A DNA stretch of 64,000 bases from the NCBI GenBank assembly GCA_002314775.1, contig DCHE01000002.1, positions 588-64,587 of the forward strand. The letters run 5' to 3'. Each line of letters starts with the position of its first letter. The first letter of the stretch is position 1. The notes under the pieces were generated by a model. It was not told the DNA's origin and did not search any database. It was given only the letters and a program-made list of their open reading frames with translations. Below are positions 46,801-52,801 of this stretch, in pieces. This stretch comes from Lachnospiraceae bacterium UBA1760 (GTDB taxonomy: Bacteria > Bacillota > Clostridia > Lachnospirales > Lachnospiraceae). A program made the position numbers and the translations under genes.

Positions 46801-48691
46801 CTGCTCCACTCACAACATAATTATCTGACGAGGTGTTACCATACACCTTACCTCCTGTCATAGTGAAGGTTGCGCTATCAGCCACATAGAGACCAGCACC
46901 ATAACCACCTGAGGCATGTGACACTATATTATTTCTTATCTCAATTGTTCCTTCTATAGTAGTTTTTGAACTATTTCCAAAGTAAAGTCCACCACCATAA
47001 GTCATGTTGTAATTTTCTTCAATCACACCGCCACTGATAACCGACTCTGAACGATTACCAATATATACACCTCCACCATATCTTGCTGTGTATAAATTAG
47101 CAGTAGCTGAATTCTTAGAAATAGTTCCTCCGGACATATTGAACTTAGAAACAACATTATTCTCTGAATCAATATAAATACCAGCACCATGCTGATAGGT
47201 TTTATTTTCAGAGATGAGACCATCTGTAATTGTGACCTCAGATCTTCTGTAGGTGTAGATACCTCCACCAAAATTACCAGAGATGTTTTTTAAGATTTCA
47301 CCTCCGTTAATATTTATCTTCACCGGCTGATATGGAGCTTTCATTCCATACTCAGCAAAGCAGATACCACCACCATTTCTATAAGCTTCATTCTCATCCA
47401 CTTTTCCCTTATTAAGGATAAATGCTGAGCCATTTCTTGTCTCAGTCACAAGGAAATAGACTCCACCACCATTTCCGTAATTAGTGGTTTCATCCGGATT
47501 AAGAGCTTTATTGCCACTTATTACACAGGTATCTGAATCAAGTGAAAGAGTCGAAATTCCACTAAAATAAATACCGCCACCACCAAGTCCATTGGCAGCG
47601 TTATTAATAATCTTAGTATCTCCTGTAAGGCTTATGTAGCAGCCGTATTCAAAGTATAATCCTCCACCACAGCCTGTGGCAGTATTAGAATCCACTGTTA
47701 CATCCTTAATTTCAATCTTATATTTTTCTTCATTGTGTGGGGAATAAAAGAAATAGACACCGCCGCCGTATTCAGCGCTGTTTGATGAGATGATACCACC
47801 GTTTATCTTGAAATTTCTAAGATCATAGGTGTAGATACCACCACCATTAGAGGATGCAGTATTGTTCTTTATGCTTCCTCCATTCATCTCGAAGTATGCA
47901 TTATTCTCAACAATTACACCTGCACCATTTCCAGCAATAGAAAAGCCCTCGATTGAACCTCCCTCAAGATAGCATGAGCCTCCTGAAAGTATGTCAATTC
48001 CACGGCCATTTGATATAGCCTGTCCAGAGATTTTACCACTCTTTGACACGCTTTTATCTGTAATTAATAAGGTTCCATAAACAGTAATAGTATTGCCATC
48101 TAAGGCCGCACTAAGTGTGTGTCCATTTAAATCCAATACTACTGTAGCACCCTTTGTGATTGTAATATTCTCAGAGTAATCCTTGTCTAAGGTTATAATT
48201 CCAGTCTTTGAATCTGACACAGAAATTGTGTCAATTGCAGACTGAATATTCGAGGTAATTGAAACCGCAGGATAACCTGAGGCCTCCTCCTCTGTAAGAG
48301 AAACTGCCTCTGCCTCCTCCGAAATAATCACATCACTATCTAAGCCAGAATTAGTATTCTGCTCGATTGTAGCAGTCTCCTCCTGACCTGAACCTGTATT
48401 TGTATTATTTGCATTATTAGTCTCAGTCACTGAACCTTCCTGGTTCGTAACCTTTGAATTCTCTGTACCTGTATTTTCTGTACCTGTACTCTCCGTACCT
48501 GTTATTACTATGTCTGAATTTTCACTAGTGCCTTCCTCTTCCTGCTTAGTGACTGTCTCTTCAGCAACACTTTCACCCTGCTCGGTATAATTGATATTGC
48601 CACCATATACATCCACCGGCATCTGAGTAAATGCAAGACACACAGCCAGAAATCCAGCTACTATCTTTTTTCTAATCTTTTTCATACTCAT
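34877..48691 (-). CDS. Giant LPVTG-anchored beta-helix adhesin (4604 residues)
   Basis: The reading frame is open for 4604 residues. Order: signal peptide (about 1-30); Thr/Glu/Asn-rich spacer (35-140); right-handed beta-helix built of GGGIY/GGAIY and NNTA-type turns (about 150-2610); a long unassigned beta-rich region (2620-3740) with a two-cysteine NCCIRSG segment; a DUF11-like domain (about 3750); an SdrD-B-like domain from about 3957 (SGVVWMDQNQNGLYD); a Cna-B-like domain (4153); a SpaA-like domain (4292, KTGSDDALNGAEFSV); LPVTG at 4565, a hydrophobic helix and a basic tail. The helix consists of four modules, each opening with a LDLNGHT-type cap (near 185, 965, 1390 and 2200). An in-frame ATG at 48685 has GGGG 8 nt upstream and may be the true start. 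It is most likely the tip or accessory adhesin of the pilus locus. Confidence 0.9.
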   Translation of the reverse strand: MSMKKIRKKIVAGFLAVCLAFTQMPVDVYGGNINYTEQGESVAEETVTKQEEEGTSENSDIVITGTESTGTENTGTENSKVTNQEGSVTETNNANNTNTGSGQEETATIEQNTNSGLDSDVIISEEAEAVSLTEEEASGYPAVSITSNIQSAIDTISVSDSKTGIITLDKDYSENITITKGATVVLDLNGHTLSAALDGNTITVYGTLLITDKSVSKSGKISGQAISNGRGIDILSGGSCYLEGGSIEGFSIAGNGAGVIVENNAYFEMNGGSIKNNTASSNGGGIYTYDLRNFKINGGIISSNSAEYGGGVYFFYSPHNEEKYKIEIKDVTVDSNTATGCGGGLYFEYGCYISLTGDTKIINNAANGLGGGGIYFSGISTLSLDSDTCVISGNKALNPDETTNYGNGGGVYFLVTETRNGSAFILNKGKVDENEAYRNGGGICFAEYGMKAPYQPVKININGGEILKNISGNFGGGIYTYRRSEVTITDGLISENKTYQHGAGIYIDSENNVVSKFNMSGGTISKNSATANLYTARYGGGVYIGNRSESVISGGVIEENYNMTYGGGLYFGNSSKTTIEGTIEIRNNIVSHASGGYGAGLYVADSATFTMTGGKVYGNTSSDNYVVSGAGIYINNYCTSEITGGEIYENESYRGNGGGLYSGNGIITLGGNVKIHDNRILGGGSGNGAGVNVRNAYFTDNAEVYNNTSVGCNTGGLYCAYQFMMDGGKIYNNKALNIGGIFLDTLKTDPSYISGGEIYGNIAETGYGGGIYLRGTTGSTTNVDKSIITIDKDTRIYDNTCKTNGGGIYSDYASRIILKEQASITGNTAGQYGGGIYVSYYQLLSYRDKSPYTLEVLGGSIRENFATAGGNDVALNHDKSTNWYKGGYSFVKPSSMYGASATASWLYENDSSYITAAYTKTDSTATSMGMQLYTFLADSKIVAKIGNTGFSRVQYAVNAIKNGKNSGTIVMVDDSMEDVIIPDNLSVSLDLNGYTITGAAASVFTVNTGATLTVKDTSGDNSGCITGGRGVKDASANAICGGAFFVKGTLNFEGGTITKNSAKHGAAIYVDNGGTLNFKGGIITENYENYNKGTSCSIICGYRPSSKNTTGKAIINITGGKITGNNGTAVATRNSGLSEITIRNAEITDNKSTYNDYASAVVLSVCGKVTIEDSRITGNISSSYAGGIYVDGASNNILISNSEISGNVGKASYGSGIYVGGTAFVKLDKGTIITDNINSAGNNMGAGITVNSTSSTLDIEAGVKIYNNSSSGYAKDLYLNNGVVITGDGRFAENMSVSGIDCWYDISQNIYYVETKDAASQEIVENFSNVINPANNKVTRTLYLKAAAVEDGLTYVARIDDTYYTSIFGAVTAANSMTETDITIHLLKDVTESAVISNPNKNITLDLEGHTVTANKGSSSVFSVIEGNLSLTSSVGQGYIVPNPDDTNSLTRAIYVSGTNGTGYALAGTRGSFTLMDGVTIKDFSYTGNGAAIYNENNSKGIYIHGGTIENCYSTESGGAIYFNAALNVAGRPIQFEMTGGEIKNCTVEKYGGAIYINDGAANTTADIKITGGLFELNKTNINEGGAIYYNGANNAIKHSNVEIYGASFKNNSSYGSGGAIYATFPGDKNNESPFILGKEGYETIFDGNSSINGECGAILFTASNSASTNNGSIKLTNVICRNNNALKGSVGGIKIESMGYTEVTGCEISGNEAYNYYGGVYLRSTSFLVRNCKIHDNKSKTTYYGGLYVAGLNSFDVSSVDGTYRLVEGCDIYNNSSIYGGNASLYIEGNLNKELTIKNCNIYNNIGTSTGAGLTYGANSSYSGAIINIDSCDIYGNTAVSGAGIAPFQNNYFNGNIVNIYGTTKIHDNISNGGTGGGIYCYTQDPNSHGNSVYTISGDVEIYNNTAKTGGGIYSINSDLIISDNVKIYNNTATTEGGGIYYYPSLNTAGTSTNYLFETSDNVKISNNTAYLGGGIRLLSGGRTNVITNLNGGAIEGNTATKQGSDGGGGIYISNSSAFDMTTNINCSVTGNTANARGGGIYVSSANVNAGTIVNVGEGALIKDNEAVMQGGGAYVDGALVKFNLNSGGKIYSNKALLGQDVYANKGLNLLKLISASDMLSDTPELIANCWIDENTTKTYDSEIRFISLAKEYPLTLRYSTKKTVAVVDDKPFDSVQAAIQAIFEGQTVSNEIIMVDDSVESAAVPTGLSVKLNLNGYTLAGSGGSALSCYGDTIICDEPKTVTASGTEYTSGAGTGKITGTAAYGGGVFVDGCNVTMKSGLISECISGSNTKADGYGGAVCIKSGQFTLDGGKICDNTATNSYGSAVYISSAAGSFVMTSGEINNNQGTFGTIANNGGKVQISGGFIRNNKVSDSGGAIYNKGGTSNVSINGTVVEITNNTAAQKGGAIYNDTGTLTIGKALISGNQTTAVKQSDVTSQNNLSYGGGGAIFVNNGTVNISDGAEIKNNKAVRGGAIYQINGTVNIMGGVITQNTALLGGGVAQSPVNSGVVNFSKGKVYGNSSVTTAAGNDFYSAWEGSTAYSNKTPPKMTLIAANKMNLSAYNVWKDDSYSVPDGEEGNMTAEVIGEGMYVTGYINQSNNLQLTAKYYKTDAAPSVDDYLRTDKLTIVENSETDKTGDGTVYFDDGTNGLDDAAPKEVFAIDLLNNGEATESELTYKAGNDTYKYISYNGKLYERNQAVEWWPGNDSSIKNNIIRSYDKLTYTIERGLSYDSMDEIEAGDYIINVWYEYRLDASSREATFDVTNLGMESYSIVSMTDESGKEYQVLTGFESLKVTITEDESGKKIPEGIGNKSRNVEIWVNGMVNGDTLKPSFKCWVEGHEDKTAEAVSKIKTVSSAPKYNVSLGTNSTLQYEGYFDIANNVEISKTDYLANQSNPNYVHGMMVGYGVTVSMYNEPARKGLKGLEIPEDELEFDLSFKNTVYCEGKYVTHDVAPYVWAYKENTLSNSGKAVGESTYTVNMNWDDPDDLVKTTYYAFDGAPLNSGDSARACYSGGNWNMSYASGGADNEILTHVKLTGYSFPSTSTKMNSNPNQSSDGKTNISINGDNVKAFSAGYVQMIIPIDKSDYNKNGEKKLNGNVSFNLEAAVSNLDAKGVSGNSPAKIEEDYPSTKGLSEDAKKADLDAMNNYYGYTFSESLITDGYAVNEKRYSDNYAVKSVAALIIDGDGPGSLVEKVNKFFSNDTDKEISNDLGTGDTALGSIVKIYGGFDFLSQSWRVDDIVNEPEHYALNKEYYDSELFSSTEINYMTAANLLQKFDGEVYVPETCEKVIDLTVQGNFNNAVFNVSTSESATDWDANATKTYDLTILYAAKPDGTNWTKIDNSADYSSDPGSFDDGGVTEMDNYREENLIYFESLEELHEYFGGTTKGTCVGILYQFRNCCIRSGRSVRTYVKTQVTNDFEYTGKTYCTTNDVRTWTTYRPFYKLLFNQGIVKNKLYSFTWDDLTYKEANGVKAYGAALAVTDGECEDLEAYYGTNTELYSLYSENDRMAADSIGIVPFEKGPVDYHDDYNITKYKSGTKILSTHNGDYKGNTLLLYTLNTDIDIYVKDKLENSNASKDTYYVAKGERIANFTVVPNVQIASSAKKTGIVENGTISTRITIEIDIPENLKYIPGSLEFDYDVLDSNKERICNYNDGDLVWNVDSSVDGKLILSTYVSDIEMGLPYIYFGTEIGKVDDPENDVVNGDQLTVRTSIKADYEEQNILASKTHEDAATIKISIEKADGIFMTVEDQLLEIGEDLIYTLYYKNLKGEQTDVQIIDVLPFNGDGRGTSFTGGYRVKSINVKFSDEETYQEFKSTGKFKYALDKKEEAEATGQKALFNDINENGNELTFAANDAELTLSISVTDDMVQYADNGTGGIALFAEAHKVPHEGYITITVDMSPENSDESSLIESTTGTYLVQTGDNHYVNQFYYRKATLTDTGLKSNPAQINTIKREISGVVWMDQNQNGLYDSAAVLAAYKADIEAGYREATMVERPISDIKVYLYLAEVDASGKVKIKTDEFGNKVVAKDTIGNDIEPVMTDKTGRYVFTQLPEGDYLVAFDEDSGTEYKYMTSETEASHPIDFDKLSVTSDEYKELVNANRSIATYQATDSLDGAVTYKLITLPNKDEIEYNTYTSPNWNLGLYYIDMSLQKEWSNMYGGVPIGTTISFGVYGKVGDTEVYKGNCNMTQTESGVSASYTDNAGGEELTNLTIEFIDEKPIYRWKLTPDLILPAENADGKIEYTLVESDVLDKNANSVKEYYNVEMNQEFDKMTCVFKNEILNSQKVGSITVFKKTGSDDALNGAEFSVFIDEENVNINSLDGAYYKSEKEGTSKSTGADKNRLGTAIKKGTTVLSYKMDIGNAAEFETLKAAGLYDERNNLLTVGDSQFLVHKENLNTGGENKVNYYYLAYTEPESLYKYVVGDAEALAKENYNSETGLIVGNNGISYILYEETVDGKVQYYYYTTRKPYGYSGIVKSATQVSVVEFTGLELYDDEGNPIYYTVRETKVPNGYISLGNFNILTGIDLFKGYPVYDSYNTVIDYTRDVCFEVENTVQMKLPVTGGGGFSIIVIIGTMMIMLGGCFIFIMYRRKKFFGEA

Positions 48692-48708
48692 ATCCCCGTA
48701 ATTTATAG

Positions 48709-48739
48709 TTCAAAAAGCCCCTCGCTCTCGAACTTTTTA
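48709..48739 (-). promoter_or_regulatory. Stem-loop in the giant gene leader
   Basis: On the minus strand AGTTCGAGAG and CTTTTTGAACT can form a 10-bp stem including three G-U pairs, with loop CGAGGGG. It lies between the promoter and the start codon. A leader role (attenuation or mRNA stability) is possible; no known riboswitch consensus was recognised. Confidence 0.35.
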
Positions 48740-48798
48740 ATGACCCTGCAGCACAAACTACTCGCAAAGCCTTGAAACTCCTTAATAGTGTACCCTAG

Positions 48799-48827
48799 AT
48801 TATATCATAAATATACGAAAATTTGAA
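48799..48827 (-). promoter_or_regulatory. Promoter of the adhesin-pilin-sortase operon
   Basis: TTCAAA (48822-48827) and a perfect TATAAT (48799-48804) lie 17 nt apart on the minus strand, in the gap after the SNF2 gene. The predicted start near 48792 leaves a leader of about 100 nt. Confidence 0.7.
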
Positions 48828-48876
48828 TATTTATTTGATATGTGTTCAATAAAATTTCTGTCAAAAATATCAATAT

Positions 48877-51036
48877 TTAGACATTTTTATCCTTCGACCC
48901 ATTTTTCTGGTTAATTCTGTCAATCTCCTCTTTGATGATATTACCAAAGGTGTTATCATCAATTTCCTTTGTCTCATCTGCTGCGGCAGATACATCCGCA
49001 AATGCATTAAATATTGCCTGCTTATCCTCAAGAACATCCATGATTTTCTCGTCAACAGTGTCATCGCAAAGAAGCCTGAATACAAGAACATTTCTAGTCT
49101 GACCCATACGGTAGGCTCTCGATATAGCCTGGTTCTCGATGGATGGTTTAAACTGTGGTTCGCAGAGCACAACGACACTCGCTGCCTGAATATTAAGTCC
49201 TGTACCGCCCGACTGAATCTGTGCAACAAGCACCTTTCCTGCAGGAGCCTTATCGAACTCATCAATTATCTCCTGCCTGCGATTTGGTGGAACTGAACCA
49301 TTTATCGGATCTGTGCACCTTTCTCCTAAAAGCTTACTCACCTTGTTTATGGTATCAAGGAAAAATGAAAACACGATAACCTTCCTTCCCTCTTCCTTTG
49401 CCTCCTCAACAATTTCAAGAAGCCTTCTTGCCTTTGAGGATTTAGAAAGGTCATCCATACACCAGGATACTCGTCTTGCCAGAGTGTAGTTCCTTGATAA
49501 TACTGCCTCCTCGTAAACTGCCTCCTCATCATCTCCCATAATGCACCATTCCTTTTGTTCTATCAAATCAGGAAGCTCAGTTAAGACATCATTTCTCCTT
49601 CTTCTGTAATAAACAGGTGCAATCATCTCTCTAAACTGAGGTGCCTGATGCATATATGAAACCTTGCTGATTTTTCCTGCAACTGAAGGATTCAGTATCT
49701 TTATCAGCTCAATCATCTCATTTACATTATTCTCAATAGCAGTTCCCGTCATAAAGAGAAGCCTGTCTGCTCTTTTTGCAATGGCCTTAACATTGACAGT
49801 TCTTCTGGCTTCCGGATTCTTTATGTAGTGCGCTTCATCCACGACAAGCATTGAAAACCTGAACTCTGGTGTAAATTCAATAAACTGAGTTGTCTCATAG
49901 GTTGTAACTAAAACTCCACCCACTCTGTACCAGGTTCTTAGTGCCTCATCTCTGTCTATTCCATGAGCCTTTGTAACTGTAAGAAGGCTCATCTTCTTAA
50001 TCTCTCTGCACCAGTTCATAATTACACTGGCCGGACACACAACCATAAAATGTGACGCACCAGTATTCCTTAGAGAAACCATAGTAGCAATTGCCTGTAC
50101 TGTCTTTCCAAGCCCCATCTCGTCACCAAGCAAAACTCTTTCCTGATGAAGAGCGTATTTTACGCCCCACTCCTGATATCTTCTAAGCTCACACAAAAGT
50201 CCCTCTGGCTTAAATTCCTGATTCTGAATTTCTTCAGCAAGCTCCTCTGGAAGTCCGTATAAAAGGTCATCATTTCCAAGAATTCCAGGATTAATCTCCT
50301 CAAGTTCATTGAAAAATGCCACAGAATTTTCAGAGAAATCCTGCCAGGCTTCATTTGCGGGGAGTGTGTCTATATAGTCAAGCTCATCAATAAGCTTTCC
50401 GGCTCTCTCTCCAAACTCACCGTTATATTCAGACAAAAGATAGTCATAGGCATCATTTGCCCTCTGCTTCTTCTCTTTTACCGCAAAGAACCATCTGATA
50501 AGACCATTTGATTTAGCAAGGTCCTCTGTTGACTCAGTAATACTTCTCTTATAAAGCGCGTAAAGGCTGTCGCAGTCATCTGTAATAAGTCTTATAAGTC
50601 TAAGCTTCGATAAGGCCAGTATAAGATTTGTAGCTTCAGGGCTTCTGTTGTCAAGGCTGAGCTTAATTTTTAGGCCTTCTCTGGTCTTTTCAGTGATGGA
50701 GGAAACAATCTGCTTTATAATAATCGCTCCGTCCTCGCTTATTCCCTTCACCGAGCATATAGTTCCCACCGATGCAGGTACCAGGTCTGCGATAGATGAA
50801 AATCCATAATCTCTAAGAGACTTTACTCTAAAGCCGTTCTTATTACGATTTATCTCTTCAATTGGCATATCACGAAGAAGCTTAAGTACCTCCTCATCCA
50901 CAAGTGCATCCGAGGCATTTTTGACCTGAGTACGGTATTCAAGCTCTGTAAGCTTCGCTGTATATAGTTTTTGAAGCATGTATCTTGAGGCCTTTATAAG
51001 CCTTTCTGCCTCTTTACCCTTAAAATTCTTAGCCAT
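48877..51036 (-). CDS. SNF2-family DEAD/DEAH-type ATPase
   Basis: The 719-residue protein has an N-terminal region with a helix-hairpin-helix-like stretch (about 75-112), then a SNF2 helicase core: motif I GDEMGLGKT (304-312), DEAH (400-403), TGTAIEN, and the C-terminal lobe with GGTGLNIQAA and QAISRAYRMGQT. SNF2 ATPases move along duplex DNA or displace proteins. There is no methyltransferase, nuclease or other defence partner beside it, so a repair or transcription role is as likely as defence. The start has AGGAGGCAGCT upstream. The leader contains copy 2 of the dispersed repeat. It lies upstream of the giant adhesin gene but is separated from it by that gene's promoter. Confidence 0.92.
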   Translation of the reverse strand: MAKNFKGKEAERLIKASRYMLQKLYTAKLTELEYRTQVKNASDALVDEEVLKLLRDMPIEEINRNKNGFRVKSLRDYGFSSIADLVPASVGTICSVKGISEDGAIIIKQIVSSITEKTREGLKIKLSLDNRSPEATNLILALSKLRLIRLITDDCDSLYALYKRSITESTEDLAKSNGLIRWFFAVKEKKQRANDAYDYLLSEYNGEFGERAGKLIDELDYIDTLPANEAWQDFSENSVAFFNELEEINPGILGNDDLLYGLPEELAEEIQNQEFKPEGLLCELRRYQEWGVKYALHQERVLLGDEMGLGKTVQAIATMVSLRNTGASHFMVVCPASVIMNWCREIKKMSLLTVTKAHGIDRDEALRTWYRVGGVLVTTYETTQFIEFTPEFRFSMLVVDEAHYIKNPEARRTVNVKAIAKRADRLLFMTGTAIENNVNEMIELIKILNPSVAGKISKVSYMHQAPQFREMIAPVYYRRRRNDVLTELPDLIEQKEWCIMGDDEEAVYEEAVLSRNYTLARRVSWCMDDLSKSSKARRLLEIVEEAKEEGRKVIVFSFFLDTINKVSKLLGERCTDPINGSVPPNRRQEIIDEFDKAPAGKVLVAQIQSGGTGLNIQAASVVVLCEPQFKPSIENQAISRAYRMGQTRNVLVFRLLCDDTVDEKIMDVLEDKQAIFNAFADVSAAADETKEIDDNTFGNIIKEEIDRINQKNGSKDKNV

Positions 51037-51060
51037 AGCTGCCTCCTGGTATTATTTCTA

Positions 51061-51117
51061 GTCAATATTCGCAATCCGCTTACGCTACTTGCTCAAATAA
51101 AGTCGGTGCTTCGCACC
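51061..51117 (-). repeat. Leader repeat, copy 2 (5' UTR of the SNF2 gene)
   Basis: On the minus strand the order is the GGTGCGAAGCACC hairpin (51105-51117) followed by the 34-nt block (51061-51094) identical to 7541-7574, ending 24 nt before the ATG. This copy lacks the outer hairpin arm seen upstream of aroF. Confidence 0.8.
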
Positions 51118-51140
51118 TTTATAAAATATTAACATAAAAA

Positions 51141-51168
51141 GGACCTAACTGCTACTGCAATTAGGTCC
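51141..51168 (-). terminator. Terminator after the DUF4405-type gene
   Basis: GGACCTAA (51141-51148) and TTAGGTCC (51161-51168) form the stem, extended by a TGC/GCA pair inside. On the minus strand it is followed by TTTTTATG. Confidence 0.8.
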
Positions 51169-51196
51169 TGATTGTCATTAGGTTTCAGCTTATAAT

Positions 51197-52696
51197 TTAC
51201 TCTTCTGAATTAATACTTTTATTACCCTCGTCCAAGACATTGTTCTTTTTAGCTTTTTTCTTTCTCTCGCATATTTCGAGGAAATAATGAGTACCAACAA
51301 TATAGAGTGAAGTTATCGGAATAAAGTCTGTGAATAAATCCAGAAGTTCATCATCACCACTGAATTCTACATACTTACTGTCATTACCAAACTCACCTCT
51401 GCCGTAGCCATTTTTATCGCCCTTACCGTGGCCAGCTCCTGGACCATGTCCTGCTCCCTCTCCAGGGCCGTGACCAGTTCCTGGACCGTAGCCCGACTCT
51501 GAGCCATTACTATTTTCTGTATCACTCGAACTGCCTGGTTTTGTGCTACTATTGCCATTACTGTTTGAGCCACTACTATTTGAGCCATTACTATTTGAGC
51601 CACCACCTGCGTTGCTCGAATTGCCACTATTGTTGCTATTATTGTTGCTATTATTATTGCTGTCATCCGTCTTAGTACTTGATTCCTCACCTTGGCTATT
51701 CTCAGACTGACTGCTGCTTTTAACCTGATTGTAGTAGCTCTCCGCCTGGTTTGCCTGACTAACTCCTGTTCCGCATCTTGGTGAAATCAGAGGGCACTGT
51801 TTGCCACAGCCAGTACAGATAAGCCTTCCTAAGAAATCATTTAAGGTTTCATCCTCACCGATATCCTCTGTGAAGGTTCTTTCGACATTTCCATGCTTAT
51901 TACTTGTACTCATATTCTGAATACCGCTTGTAACATATATAGCATTATTCGTTACAGTATTCAGGTTAATTGTTCCGCTTGTTGTATCAAGATTATTATC
52001 GATTTCTGCACTATTATCAGTAACTGTACTATTATCCGTCACGGTGCCATTATTAGTCTCAGTACTATTATCGCTTGGTGCCGTGCTGGTACTAGTCTGA
52101 CTGCTGCCATTTACATCTCTCTCAGGCTTGCCGCCACCCTCTCCCGGTGCGTAGATAAACCTGCTTCCGATTCCTCTCTCGAAGGATGCTCTCACACCAA
52201 GAACCGCAAGTATGATGGCAATAACCCTGCTAATAAGCTTTAATACCTTGCTGTCACGGTTAAGCCTAAGACTTCTTATCAGTGCATTTACAATCTGTTT
52301 CAGGTGACAGCCTATATGAACTGCAATGATTATCAGGCCAAAATATGCGCTAAACTCATGCAGCCATACTATAAACAAGCTGCTATCAAGCCCTAAAAAG
52401 GTAAACAGACTCTTCGAGATGAACACAGAGGTCGCAGCCAGAATTATCATATCTACAAGAAGTAAAACATCCGTCAGATATAAAAGTGCAGTTCTCATAT
52501 GTTTAAATGCGTTCTTCGTGATACTGCCGATATTCTTGAACCAGTAACCATTAAGAATCAGATGAATGATGAACATTCCAAACATTGCAACGCCAATAAT
52601 CTCATGCCATTTATTACCAGTAATCTGATACCCCATGCAGAGAATTATCATTACATACATTATTGTATCAATTGTCTTTTTTAGTGTCTCTTTCAT
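51197..52696 (-). CDS. DUF4405-type haem membrane protein with a cysteine cluster and Gly/His-rich linker
   Basis: The 499-residue protein begins with four membrane helices of the DUF4405/cytochrome b561 type; likely haem-ligand histidines occur in the KWHEIIG, LHEFSAY and AVHIGCH segments. A Ser/Thr/Asn-rich extracellular region follows, with the cysteine motif CTGCGKQCPLISPRC (C-x2-C-x3-C-x6-C), then Asn/Ser repeats and a Gly/His/Pro-rich block (GHGPG-type). A final hydrophobic segment and a Lys-rich end close the protein. I chose ATG 52696 with AAAGGAG 9 nt upstream; an in-frame ATG at 52762 lacks a site. A transmembrane electron-transfer role is plausible but unproved. Confidence 0.8.
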   Translation of the reverse strand: MKETLKKTIDTIMYVMIILCMGYQITGNKWHEIIGVAMFGMFIIHLILNGYWFKNIGSITKNAFKHMRTALLYLTDVLLLVDMIILAATSVFISKSLFTFLGLDSSLFIVWLHEFSAYFGLIIIAVHIGCHLKQIVNALIRSLRLNRDSKVLKLISRVIAIILAVLGVRASFERGIGSRFIYAPGEGGGKPERDVNGSSQTSTSTAPSDNSTETNNGTVTDNSTVTDNSAEIDNNLDTTSGTINLNTVTNNAIYVTSGIQNMSTSNKHGNVERTFTEDIGEDETLNDFLGRLICTGCGKQCPLISPRCGTGVSQANQAESYYNQVKSSSQSENSQGEESSTKTDDSNNNSNNNSNNSGNSSNAGGGSNSNGSNSSGSNSNGNSSTKPGSSSDTENSNGSESGYGPGTGHGPGEGAGHGPGAGHGKGDKNGYGRGEFGNDSKYVEFSGDDELLDLFTDFIPITSLYIVGTHYFLEICERKKKAKKNNVLDEGNKSINSEE

Positions 52697-52748
52697 TTTT
52701 TTCACTCCTTTCTTTTCTCCAATATAATATGTGAACATTGAAGAATTA

Positions 52749-52762
52749 TTGAATATATTCAA
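52749..52762. repeat. 14-bp palindrome upstream of the DUF4405-type gene
   Basis: TTGAATATATTCAA is a perfect palindrome about 50 nt before the start. It could be an operator, but AT-rich palindromes of this size arise by chance. Confidence 0.3.
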
Positions 52763-52801
52763 ATATTTCAGAAGTTTTTAAAAAATGCAAAATCCTATTC
52801 A

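Noticed and set aside
34877..48691. CRISPR-like or tandem repeat arrays inside the giant gene
   Set aside because: Repetition is at the protein level (GGGIY/NNTA turns). DNA copies are degenerate and the reading frame is open throughout.
48692..48870. c-di-GMP riboswitch upstream of the adhesin operon
   Set aside because: The leader lacks the GEMM core and the usual pairing; only one small stem-loop is visible.
48877..51036. SNF2 ATPase as part of a phage-defence island
   Set aside because: No nuclease, methyltransferase or other defence gene is adjacent; neighbours are surface and haem-protein genes.
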